Assembly: GCA_007115705.1 (NCBI GenBank)
Contig: QXEO01000236.1
Location: 248,001 to 312,000, forward strand
From: Dactylis glomerata
Taxonomy: Eukaryota; Streptophyta; Magnoliopsida; Poales; Poaceae
Length of the DNA stretch: 64,000 nucleotides
Reading direction: 5' to 3'
Part shown: piece after piece, positions 31,960-42,664 of the stretch
Layout: each line of letters opens with the position of its first letter
Numbering within the stretch: the stretch's first letter is position 1
The notes under the pieces: model-generated
Seen by the model: the letters and a program-made list of their open reading frames with translations, nothing else
Databases searched by the model: none
What the model was told of the DNA's origin: nothing
Made by a program: the position numbers and the translations under genes

Positions 31960-34760
31960 GATCTTCAAAATTGTTTGAGAATCAAAGTGATCTTGGAGCT
32001 GAAAGAATTGTTTCAGAAACTAACAAGAAGTGAAAGATATTTGATATCTAAAACTTTGATTGTTTGCAAAATGATTAAGTATAATTTAGTAAAAGAATAT
32101 ATGCTCATATTGTATGAATATATGCAAAGATTGAAGACGCTGGGCGTCCCGATCACCCAAAAGTTTGGGAAACTAATATTATATTTGCATTTGTCCTTAA
32201 GAGCTATAGTAGTTTTATCATGAAAGATGTCATGATAGGATGAATGAAAAGGTATCGGCTAAATTGTTTTGCCATACCAAAAGAATACTAAAGAATGGAA
32301 TCTGGAAGAATACCAATTATATGATGATGGTGATCCACCTCAATTTGCAAAGTCCAAGGCCATTAGTATTTGACTGACATCATTTGGACTATGTGTCAAA
32401 TGATTGACGCCACTATTGATGTCGATAGATTCTTCTAAAAAGAGAGGAAACACTAAATAGGATATGCAAAAATATTTGGTAGAAAAGGAAAAGACTGGAA
32501 TTGTCCAGCTCAGGTATATAAATGATATACATGTTATAGATGAATTCTTTTGCTCGTTAACAATGTAATTCTTGGGTATTTGATACTGATTTGTTGGTAT
32601 GAAATATCATACAAAGCAACACAATGCAAGAAGTACAATGGCCTAAGTAACTAGTAAAAGAATATGGTAATGATGCATGTCGAGATACAAATAAAAGTGT
32701 TATTGTGCTTCTCGTCGACATCAAACCTAGCCTTCAAGATATTTCATGAACTTAATAATTGTTATCTTGTTCTGGTATTATGAGAACAATTGTTGTTCAT
32801 GTTATTACCGTCTTCCATAATCGATGGATAGATTATTATAAATCTTGTTGGTGAAATAAACATTTATAACACTGATGCTAAAGGTCACAAGACAAAACGA
32901 ATTTCACTTATATATGACACCGCCGTTTAAGTCATATTGGAAACAAAACATGAAAGAAATTCTATATTGATAGATTTTCGAGTCATTTGATTTTGAATTG
33001 ATTGACGCTTGTGAGATTTTTCCTAAAGATGATTAAACTCCGTTCATGGGCCATGGACAGAACAAGCGACTAACTAAATGGAGATCGTACATGTTGATGT
33101 ATGTAGTCCATGGTGTGAAGTCGATCATGGTGTATTTTCTATTTTCATCAATGACTCGAATAGATGTATGGTATATCTACTCGATAAGATAGAAGTATGA
33201 AACAATTGAAATTGTTCAATTTATGAAGTAGAAATTATTGTAACAAGAAAAATTCAAGTTTTTATGATTGGATCATAAAGAAGAATATTTGAGTTACAAG
33301 TTTAGCAAGCATCTAAGAGTTAGAGGAATTGTTCCACAAACTTGCATCGTGATAAACAACATAAGAGTATGGAGTTTTCGATGGATGTAATCAAACCTTG
33401 TTTGACATGGTTAGATCAATGATGAAATAAAACTTCCAATATAATTTGTGGATTATGCTTTAGAGACTACCGCTTTTCACTGAATAGAGCACCATCATAA
33501 TCCGCTGAAATGACACCGTACAAGTTATAGTTGTCTTTTCTTAAATTTTGGTATGCATGACATAAGTAAAATGTTTACAACCAAAATCGGATTAGTAAGT
33601 CTTTGTAGGGTTATCCCAAAGAATGTCGATGGGTGTTTCTTCTGCCATAAACCCAATTAAAAGTGATTGTCACTGAAAGAAGTGAACTTCTTATGAAGGA
33701 GTTTTTTGCGAAAGGTTTAAGTGGGAGGAATATAGAACTTGATGAGGTTATTGAATCTGAGCAAGATGATCAGAGTAGCGCAGCACCAGAAAATGTTATG
33801 GAAGCGGCAACTGCATTCATAGCTCACGCGTCTATAATATGTTGTAGTCACGACATCGAAGTTCCTATTTAACCAAGTTGGTCGTAATCAAATAGCAAGA
33901 TTTGAGGACGAGATATTATTAGATAATAGTAACCAATAATATACAAAGAAGCGGTGATGGGCCCTGACTTCGTCATATGAATTATTCTAGCAACAATTAC
34001 ATATTGAGATATGATAGTTGAATAAACAAAACAACGTTCCTCTACCGGAATGCACACCAAGGACGTGTACCTGACACGACCCAATGGGTTTTGTTGATTC
34101 AAAGGTTGCTAGATATGTATGCAAACTTCTATGGTAGAAGTAAGCATAGCGAAGTTGGAATCTTCAATGATGAAAATGTTAAAGTGTTAATTTCATCAAG
34201 ATATTTGAAGATGCTTGTATTACAAGAAAGTAAGTGGGAGCGCTCAGACATATTTCTAATACTTTATGTGGACGACATATCGTTTATTAGAAATAATGTG
34301 TTTTTCTTGATATTGTTAAGTTTTCATTAAAATTAGTTTTTGATGAAAGACTTAGGTAAAACCAGAATATTAAGCATCAATGTCTATGCAGATAGATTGA
34401 GGCACTAATATAGTTTTGCCAGAGTACATAGATGAAATATTGAATTTGTTCAATATGGAAACAATAAGAACGGTTCTTGTTGCATGGAAGAGGTTGGAGC
34501 AAGAATCAATTGTTTTGACACTTGATGAGTGAAACCGCAAGAATGATTTTATCAATCTTGTATACCATGATATGTAGATCCAGATATGTCCGATGCTCTA
34601 AAAGGTTACGAGCAATCATATGATGATCGTTGGACAATAGTAAGAATATTCTTATGTACTTTTGAAGAACTAAGAATATATTCTGTATGCAAAAGTGACA
34701 AATGTTTTATTGCAATGTGTTACATTGGCTTTGTCACATATACAGGTAAAATTTTATCTC
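31960..34760 (+). pseudogene. Decayed Copia gag-pol
   Basis: No long frame survives. Similarity is visible by wording: a gag-like block at 31990-32220 (ISKTLIVCKMIKYNLVKEY ... YMQRLKTLGVPIT), a pre-integrase/integrase block at 32918-33250 (WHRRLSHIG-type sequence, then a garbled DVCSPW), an RT block at 34090-34330 including LYVDDI, and an RNase H-like remainder near 34600. Stops and frameshifts occur every few dozen codons. This is far more decayed than the LTR pair. Confidence 0.75.
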
Positions 34761-34923
34761 AATTTTAAGCTATTTGTTTTGAGTTAGAGGGTGGCACAAT
34801 AAGATGGAAGAAAGTTCCATGATGACTTGGATGAGTTCCAATGTTAACATTGTGGCGGACACTGCAACGAGGCCTAAGTATATAATCGTTTTAGAAGCGG
34901 CATAAAAGATGCAAAGTAGATAG

Positions 34924-35340
34924 TGATAATCCAACTTATTTGTGGCACTGTCGTCTAGGTCATATTGGCATAAAACGCATGAAGAAACTTTATTCTGATG
35001 GACTTTTGGAGTCTCTTGATTTTGAATCATTTGACACGTGTAAGCCATGCCTCATGGGCAAGATGATCAAAACCCTGTCCTCCGGAATAATGGAGCGAGC
35101 AATGGACTTATTGGAAATCATACATACCGATGTGTGCGGACCAATGAGTATTTCGATGCGCGGTGGATATCGCTATTTTCTCATTTTTCTGATGACTTAA
35201 GTAGATATGGGTATGTCTATTTAATGAAATATAAATCTGAAACATTTGAAAAGTTCAAAGAATTTCAGAACGAAGTGGAAAACCATCGTAACAGGAAAAT
35301 TAATTTTCTGCGATCCGATCGTGGAGGTTTAGTTTCAAGT
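34924..35340 (+). pseudogene. Second Copia pre-integrase/integrase fragment, misplaced
   Basis: An open frame from about 34925 to 35200 encodes WHCRLGHIGIKRMKKLYSDG (the gag_pre-integrs motif) and then IHTDVCGPMS (first integrase aspartate), continuing in a shifted frame with YLMKYKSETFEKFKEF and LRSDRGG (second aspartate). It lies downstream of RT and RNase H, where Copia elements should have no integrase, and duplicates the decayed block at 32918-33250. It was probably acquired by template switching from another Copia copy. Confidence 0.8.
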
Positions 35341-35609
35341 GTGCTAGTACTATATAGTTCTATTGTATGACAATAGTGACAACATAGTTTTAGCAAAGAA
35401 ACGAAGGTTTTATTAGAAGACCAAGTTTATACGATGCCATCTCATACAAGATGAGTAATGCGTGCTAACGCAAAAGAATATGCAAATACAAATGGACCTG
35501 AAAGTGTCAGACCCGTAGATAAGGTTTACCACGTGCAACGCGTATGAATAACACTGGAATGCCATAGGTGTTAAAGGCGCAAGTATGACTAGATTATTGA
35601 CTCTAGTGC

Positions 35610-35620
35610 AAGTGGGAGAC
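35610..35620 (+). other. Copia polypurine tract
   Basis: AAGTGGGAGAC lies directly before the 3' LTR, the usual plus-strand primer site of Angela/BARE-type elements. Confidence 0.85.
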
Positions 35621-37348
35621 TGAAGGAAATATGCCCTAGAGGCAATAATAATATTGTTATTATCATATTTCTTGTTCATGATAATGTTTATACTCCATGC
35701 TATAATTGTATTAAGCGGAAACATTAATACTTGTGTGGTTTATGAACAACACTGTGTCCCTAGTACGCCTCTACTAGACTAGCTCATTGATTAATGATGG
35801 TTAAGGTTTCCTAACCATAGACATGAGTTGTCGATTAATAATGAGGTCATGTCATTAGGAGAATGATGTGATGGACAGATCCAAATAAAGCACATCAATT
35901 AGATCGTGTCATTGTGTTCATCTTTGCGAAGCTTTTGCTATGTCAAGTATTGTATTCCATAGACCATGAGATAATGTAACTCCCTGGTATCGGAAGAAAG
36001 CTTTGAGGTCATCAAACGTCATCCTATGAAAGGGTGATCATAAAGGTGTCTCTCAGGTGATCGGAAAGCACTTGTTGGGTTGCATGTATCAAGATGGAAT
36101 TTGTCCCTCCCAAGTCGGAGAGATATACTTCGGGCCCACTCGGTAATCGATATCAACATCGCTTGCAAGCACGTGGTTAAGGAGTTAATCACAAAGTAAT
36201 ATCGGATTACAGAACGAGTAAAGTACTTGCTGTGAACGAGATTGAACTAGGTATGTCGATACCGACGATCGAATCTCGGGCAAGTAAAATATCGCGTGAC
36301 GAAGGGAATACATATATGGGATTAATTGAATCCTGGCATCGTGGTTCATCCGATATGATCATCGATGAATATGTGGGAGTCAATATGGGTTTTCAGATCC
36401 CGTTATTGATTATTGATAGAAGATCATGTCTGCATATTCTCGAACCCGTAGGGTCACACACTTAACGTGCATCGACACTAGGATAGAATGGATAATTGGT
36501 TAATGAGTTTTTTGTTCGGAGTCTCGGATGAGATCCAGGACATCACGAGAGGTTCCGGAATGGTCCGGAGAATAAGATTCATATAAAGGAAAGCAGTTTT
36601 TGGATTCCGGAATTGTTTCAGAGTTTATCGGTATTGTACCGAAAGGTTCTAGAAGGTTCCGGAGTGGGGCCAACGTGGGCCCACTTGACGGAGGCCTGCA
36701 TGGGCCTAAGGGGAAGTGTCCTGGCCACTTTGGGCCAGGCGCACCAAGCCCCTAAGGCCCAGCCGGCCAGCCCAAAGGGGAAACCCTAGGGGAAAGTTCT
36801 AGAGGGAAGTGGGAAGACTTGCCCCCCACTCCACCCCTTGGCCGCCGGCCCTAGGGCTTGGAGGAGGGGCCAAGCTGGCCGCCCAGCCTCCTATATAAGG
36901 GAGGGCTGGGGCGCAACCTCCCCCTCACCCAACCCTAGCCGCCGGCCAACTGCTGCCCTCCAATCTCTCTCTCTCGCGACTGCGCGTAGGCGAAGCCCTG
37001 CCGCAGAAACTCTCCACCATAAGCACCACGCCGTCGTGCTGCAGATCCAATCTATCTCTCCACCATACTTGCCGGACCAAGGAAGGAGGAGACATCGCTG
37101 CACTGTACGTGTGCATCTCTCGGAGGCGCCGCCACTTGCGGCGTTGGATCGGATCGGATCGCGGGGAGGAGACGGCTAGTACGACTACATCATCCACGTT
37201 TTGTTGAACGTTTCTGCTGTGCGATTTCTTCAAGGGTATAAAGATATCATCTACCTCTCTCGTTGATTACATCTCCTAGATTAGATCTTGGCTTTCTTGT
37301 TCGCATCTGTAGGAATTTTTTTGATTTACTATGCTTCGAAACCCTTCA
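35621..37348 (+). repeat. Copia 3' LTR
   Basis: 1728 bp, colinear with 28765-30492 with scattered substitutions; TSD CCATA follows. Confidence 0.95.
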
Positions 37349-37486
37349 CCATACACGTGGCCACTCTGTGCGACCCGTGAATTGTAAGACTTGATCTTTA
37401 TTGTCTGCGGACACTTAATAAGCTTAATAAAAGCCATATGCATCATTTTGATGCAAAGGCTGGGGCTTTCCCCGTTTCGAAAAAAA

Positions 37487-37742
37487 ACTCGATCAGTTAG
37501 GATCATGCCTTTGGCATAGGTTGACAAAGGAAACTCTAATTTTACTGTGCAGAATCTGCAGAACCTATGCCCTTGATCCATCTCTGGAGAATTCAAGAGG
37601 GACATGGAAATATGCACGTTTATATGGCACTAGGTATTTTCCACTTCAACCAGACAATTCTAAGGTTGCTGTCTGTTGCCTTGCCATTATTTGCAAGAAG
37701 CTCGGAATAAGTGAAAATCAAGATCTTATTCACACTAGTTGA
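37487..37742 (+). pseudogene. Rhabdovirus nucleocapsid-like relic, segment 4
   Basis: The last piece starts at the second copy of the LINE target duplication and stays open to a stop at 37740-37742. It encodes TWKYARLYGTRYF and LQPDNSKVAVC, wording typical of the C-terminal lobe of plant rhabdovirus N proteins. It continues the frame of segment 3 across the LINE insertion site. It lies more than 32 kb from segment 3 because of the nested transposons. Nothing viral is recognised after the stop, where a common grass repeat motif (gaatgcccgtgcgttgctac) begins. Confidence 0.78.
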
Positions 37743-39689
37743 ATGCCCGTGCGTTGCTACGGATACTTAATAATAACAATATAGAAAGTATTACTCCCTT
37801 CATCTAAATTATTTGTTTAAAAATGCTTGTATCTCTCTTTTCTAGTAATGTAGAGTGGCATAATCAATCGAATTCGAGGTTCCTCTTATTAGTCAATGAC
37901 ATGTTTTAGAGTGTAGATTCACTCACTACAGGACAAGTATTTTGAATCAGAGGGGACTAACATAAAATGAAGAATACTGAATTAGTTTTCTTGTAAATAA
38001 ACTTATTTGGCAGATTGTGCAAATGACACAAAAAAAAATGCAAAAATTCTATCCACAAGGTGTACAGATTGTATCTCTTGCTGAAAATCAATTAGATCTC
38101 CAAGAATGAGTGTCACCTAGTAAATATGGGTTAATCAGCTTTCCTTTTAACTACACGAGGAGCTCCGCATGTTGTAAGGTATGGGATCTTTGCCTCAATC
38201 ATGCGTTGTTGCTGCCGATCAGCATAAACCGTTCCTGAGAATCACCTGGATACTTTCAAAGCTATCCACCATCCACACTGTCATATTTTTGCTCAAAGGG
38301 ACAGAGGAGTGACAGATCTGAACATGGGATGGGAGGCAAACTGAGCTCATGTAAGATGGCAGAGTTCCTTGGCGTCACGTCTAGCGACCCGATTTTCAGC
38401 TATAAAAGAAAAATAATAATAGCAGATTAGCTAGCAATGCATATGACATCTTACTTGACTTACATAAGGCACAGTCATCAGTATTCTATTCAGCTCTGAA
38501 TCATCATTTTGTCAAACTGAAGATCGCAATGCACCAAACTTCTTCATTCGTGTGAATAATAATATTGCAAGCCAAATCCTTTTGCACAATCAATTCTACC
38601 AAAATTTCAAAAAGCACCTAAATTTCATTCTATAATTAGACGTCCTAAGAGTATGTATAAACATAGGCATAGGGCAAGATTCAAATAACAACATTGCATA
38701 GATAAACACAGAAGAACTCCATGTTTGAACACATTTAACCTCGCGGAATCACCAAAATGAAAAACAATGGTCAGGCAGTAAATTCCCATCATGGAATAAA
38801 TGGGTGAGAGTACATACCGGCGTCTGGTCTTGTTTGTTGGGAGCTGAAAGAGAAGAGCAGCACCTTCTAGTCTCTCAGCTGCTCATCGCTGACACCTCCA
38901 ATATGGGGCAGTTGCCATAGGTAATTTCTTCTTAATATCTTCCTTATCTTGCTCCGCGGCATCAACTTCTACACACCCGAATAAACCCAGCTCGAAACAT
39001 TGACACCACATTCCTTAGCTGCCGCCATGCCATTTGACCAGGGAGAGAAAAAAGCGAGCAGAGAATTTCACATACGTTAACTTCAAATCATAATAGCAAC
39101 ACTTTTGGGTTCACCACCAGTAGTTGTTTTCTTCGACATTGAACAACGGATATGTTGCCCTATGGCAGTCAGCTTCCTCCTTCCCCCTAAAAAATAATTA
39201 CATCAGTGGTCCAGAAGAGACAAAGAACATCAAAGTATATACTCTACAATAACAGAATACTATAAAACTGCTTCAAGCTTAATCACTAACTTACTGATCA
39301 AATTTGTGTTCAAATAGTTGACAAATAAGGAAAAACCTAAAAAACTTTATTATTATATGGCACCGTTTGCATCATAAAGGTTCTTCGTTAACAAATTTTG
39401 CATCTCAAAAGTATAAATCTGAAGTCTGTTTTATAATCGATGTGTCTTTGCACAACACTGTTTCATACCACTAAATATGAGATTCATTGCCAAAGTACAA
39501 ACACACATCGATACTTACAGTAGGCATAAAGTTAATATATACTGCATCATTTTCACATTCATTACAGATATCAACTTTACATCACTTCAAGTCTCCAAGC
39601 TAACCTTGCTTAGGACTAACCTTCCCAGCCAAACTGGACACTTCATAGGTCTGGCATCTCCAATACCACGATCATTTGCTTTGATATCT
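37743..39689. other. Unassigned AT-rich region
   Basis: It begins with the motif gaatgcccgtgcgttgctac, which recurs in grass genomes, and includes an unmatched half-MITE-like start at 37793 (actcccttcatctaaat). Minus-strand stretches with exon-like composition near 38850 and 39150 could be remnants of 3' sequence of the S4e-type locus, but I could not match them. Confidence 0.35.
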
Positions 39690-40171
39690 CCAGTATATAA
39701 CCATCTCATATGCATGCACTGATGCACCCACGTGCTGATAGAGTGAAGCTAGAAGCGACCCTTTGAGTCAAATAGAATGATAGTTCTCACCAGTCATGGG
39801 GATGGAGACGATATCTGGTAGACAACAGAGAGCAATGCGTCAGAAATAAAATGGTGTAAACATCAAGAGGTTTTGGTATAGAAGTTTAAGGCATACCCAT
39901 GAAACCAGCAGAGTAGGTCTTTCAGTTTAGGCATTCCCATCCACCTCGATATGACGCTGCATCTTCCTGGGTTTGTGAGGACCAAAAGACAGCTTGGGGC
40001 CTGAAATCGATAGACAGCTCAAGAATCAGATAACAGAAGACAACATCTTTAATATCTTTTAGAAGCACAAGATTGAAGAAGTGGTGCACTCACAAAATCT
40101 CTACCAAGCTTGTCTAGCATCCAGTGTGATGGGGGCATTGAGCCTCTTCAAATGCTTCAACAGTCCACGAG
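39690..40171 (-). pseudogene. 40S ribosomal protein S4e pseudogene, introns retained
   Basis: S4e is a small-subunit ribosomal protein. On the minus strand, exon 2 (about 40091-40171) begins right after an AG with ARGLLKHLKRLNAP and continues, after a small frame slip, as SHWMLDKLG. The next exon (39897-40000) gives a PK-SFGPHKPR-like stretch, then jumps to MQRHIEVDG and TYSAGFMG, so the region between (roughly 25 residues in normal S4e) is deleted. A further exon (39727-39814) gives DIVSIP and KGRF-LHSI with a stop, and an IKAND match follows near 39685. Introns sit where plant S4 genes have them, so this is a decayed genomic copy or captured fragment, not a processed one. The ATG exon was not found; a GC-rich 5' region at 41.0-41.27 kb may belong to it. 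Confidence 0.75.
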
Positions 40172-41500
40172 CCTGCTGATAGGTAAAACAAACATAACCA
40201 TTACTACCATATGAAAACATAATTATGGTGCATTCAGTCAGAATCATAGAGAAATCTAACTATTTGTTACGGGTCATGATGAAAAACTATGTAGTACTTG
40301 CATGAAACTTGATCTTACACATATAATATAATCATATGACGGGTGGAAAGAGCTTGGTACAGAGCACGAACATGAAGTACATCAACTTAAAACAGTAATC
40401 TGATGTATACGAAACAAGATATATACCATTTTACTGGGCATCATATCTCAAATAACTTCTCCCTGGAAACAACTAAATGCTTTGGAGCCGATGGTTACAA
40501 CAGACGAAACTGATCTACAATATATGTAGAACTCACAGAGTCAGGGGTAGCCGATTTTTGTACAAAATCTTTCTATTCCACAGTTTCACCAAAAAAAGAA
40601 GCATTTGCATAATCTGAGATGATAATGCATGAGAAAGTCAGAAACACATATGAAGAAAGGCATCACCGTTTGCACTTGAACCAGGATCCAAAACCGTGAG
40701 AGGACAATGCAAAAATACGCACAAGTGCAATCGCAAGACACTACCATATGCGGTCAGGCTTCGCACGGAGTGCTCGTGCTCCTGCGCTCGCTGACACGCC
40801 GGTGACGGGGCCATCTCTAATCCTTGTTGACTCTGCACTCCTGGACGGCGGTGTCGCACGCCCACGACTCCTGCTCATCGACCCGACAAACCGCTGTCTT
40901 CCCCATCTTCCTTCCGCCCGTGTCTGTTTTGGCGGATCTGACACAGGGATCTGAAGCGACCAAGGCCTCCCTAGAGTCCAGGGTGCTTGCGACGGCGACA
41001 TTGTTGTTCTACCCGTCCCCGTCCTCCGCGATTGTCGCTGCTGCACGTAGAGTGCTATAGAAAGGGGATCCGGGGAAGGTCAGCCTCCTTCGTCGCGGCA
41101 GGACAAGGCTGATCTGCATCCGGGGACAGTCGCAGAGGCGTCCAAATGGCGGCGCGCACGCAACAGCCAGAGGCAGCGGAGGCCACGGGCCAAGGCAGGT
41201 GGGAGCGGCGGCGGTGTGGTGGAACCCTAGCTCGGGGGCAGTGGGCCTCAGCAGATCGGAGAAGTAAATACATCGTACAATTTTTTTTATCGGAACGCTA
41301 TTAACTTGGCGGTGGCAAAGGGTAATATATCGGAAATCAAATGATGTAAAGGCAAAGTGGCTTCACCAACTGCAAACCAATAGTAAAGATTGCACAGATG
41401 AGGAATCTTATTTTTTTTGGAAAAACTGCAACCTTTGGGCAAGTAGGACAGTTGCCTGGTTCAGAGCAAATGCTTCACCACATCTTGGTCAATCACCTAA
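40172..41500. other. Possible 5' region of S4e-like locus; no gene seen
   Basis: AT-rich to 40700, then GC-rich from 40740 to 41270 with short open frames on both strands. On the minus strand the stretch 41273-41040 resembles a plant 5' exon (gctagggttccaccac). No protein is recognised in it. Confidence 0.35.
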
Positions 41501-41529
41501 AATCTCCTTAAAGACTAGGGATGATGCCC

Positions 41530-42377
41530 CATCAAAGAAAAGGATTAGGGACGACGAGACCCGACATACGGGAGTCACAGAATCCACAAATTGGAATCTA
41601 TCACCGGTCGTTATGTTACATAATTCTTGTCTACAGCATGGCCAATCGCCAGAAACATATGGATCCTCAGATGTCAGAGATGAAGAGATCAAGGATCGTA
41701 TGGAGAGTCTGAATGGGAAACTTGTCGCTGCAGTTTCGACCATCAGTGCTAAAGAGAAGCTGCTAAAGCAGCATGCTGAAGTTACAGTAGAGTGTCTTGC
41801 AGGTAAATTTCGGTAAGAACTTCATTGACAATTTTAATAGCTAGTGTACTTAAAAAAACTGGGTATTTTTAACTATTTGAATTATCATCTTAATTTTTTA
41901 CTTATATTGCCAGATTTGCATCTATAGAAAATAGTGCAAGCTACCGTACAAGACAAATGATTGCTTTAGCTTTTTCCTATTGATGACATTTATGCAGGTT
42001 GGGAGCAAGCTGAAGCTGAAATTACTGCTCTCAAGAAACTACTTGAAGATGCTTCCCAAAAGAATGTTTCTCTCATGGACTTGGTGCATGCAGTTACCAA
42101 GAAGTCTGGTGAACTGGAGTCCGAGAACTCTAAGCTCCAAAGCCATATTATTGAGCTGAAGGAGCAGCTGGAAGCCGCTAAATCAGAAGCTTCCACCATG
42201 CATGCACAACATGATCTACAAAGAAAGCTTCAGGCAGCCGAAAAAAAGAACTTTGACCTCAAACCCAAGTTCCTTGAAAGAGATTTGAGCAAGCAAGCAG
42301 GGAAGACAGCAAGGAAGCAGCACCTGGAAAGTGTGAAACGGAAGTTTGCTAGGCTTGGGAAGGAATGCCGCAGGTAG
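41530..42377 (+). pseudogene. Filament-like plant protein (FPP) fragment
   Basis: FPPs are long coiled-coil plant proteins. Two exons are visible: the first ends at 41802 (SLNGKLVAAVSTISAKEKLL ... LKQHAEVTVECLAG) and the second is 41998-42377 (WEQAEAEITALKKLLEDASQ, ESENSKLQSHIIELKEQLEA, ERDLSKQAG, KQHLESVKRKF), joined by a GT-AG intron. The order and wording fit the N-terminal coiled-coil half of the family, with internal deletions. Full-length family members are several times longer, and nothing of the rest is present. Coding composition is good, but upstream of about 41530 there is no start context. It is most likely a captured or left-over fragment. Confidence 0.72.
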
Positions 42378-42664
42378 TATCATCTAATTAGCTAAAAAGC
42401 TTTGGTCAATGATTCTAGGTGTAAGCATTTCCTATATCTCGTTCGGTCGTGAACCTAGTGCTGGCTGGGGGTGGAACAGTAGTGGCTGGAGAGGATAATT
42501 CATACCCCTTCCAAGTTTCTGTTTTAAAAATCGTCATCCTTCAGAAGGCTCACAATTTACATGAAGAACAATAGTGTGATCCCGGGCATGAAGGCCCCAA
42601 TATGCACATGTAGCCTAGTCTGTTTCCTAGTTTGTTGACATTGATAGCCCATGTTACGTTATCT

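Larger units (their letters stand above)
28765..37348 (+). mobile_element. Copia retrotransposon (Angela/WIS/BARE-like), degenerate interior
   Basis: LTRs of 1728 bp each (28765-30492 and 35621-37348) begin TGAAGGAAATATGCCCTAGA and end CCCTTCA, flanked by target duplication CCATA (28760-28764 and 37349-37353). A primer binding site complementary to initiator methionine tRNA follows the 5' LTR. The 5.1-kb interior retains only heavily decayed gag, integrase, RT and RNase H similarity, plus a second, better-kept integrase segment near the 3' end. The LTRs remain close to each other, so this looks like a non-autonomous copy moved in trans. It is inserted in the 3' tail of the LINE. Confidence 0.93.
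4843..37486 (+). mobile_element. L1-type LINE, 5'-truncated, with two nested insertions
   Basis: The element starts directly inside ORF2 and ends with the grass L1-like tail gctttccccgtttcg plus an A-run at 37480-37486. A 15-bp target duplication, ACTCGATCAGTTAGG, flanks it (4828-4842 and 37487-37501), typical of target-primed reverse transcription. Its own DNA is about 3.3 kb in three blocks (4843-7966, 28720-28764, 37354-37486). The rest is the MULE and the Copia element nested in it. It sits in the same orientation as the viral relic it interrupts. Confidence 0.92.

Noticed and set aside
36838..37179. 113-codon plus-strand frame near the 3' LTR end
   Set aside because: Part of the Copia LTR (R/U5 region), Arg- and Pro-rich by composition, not a gene.
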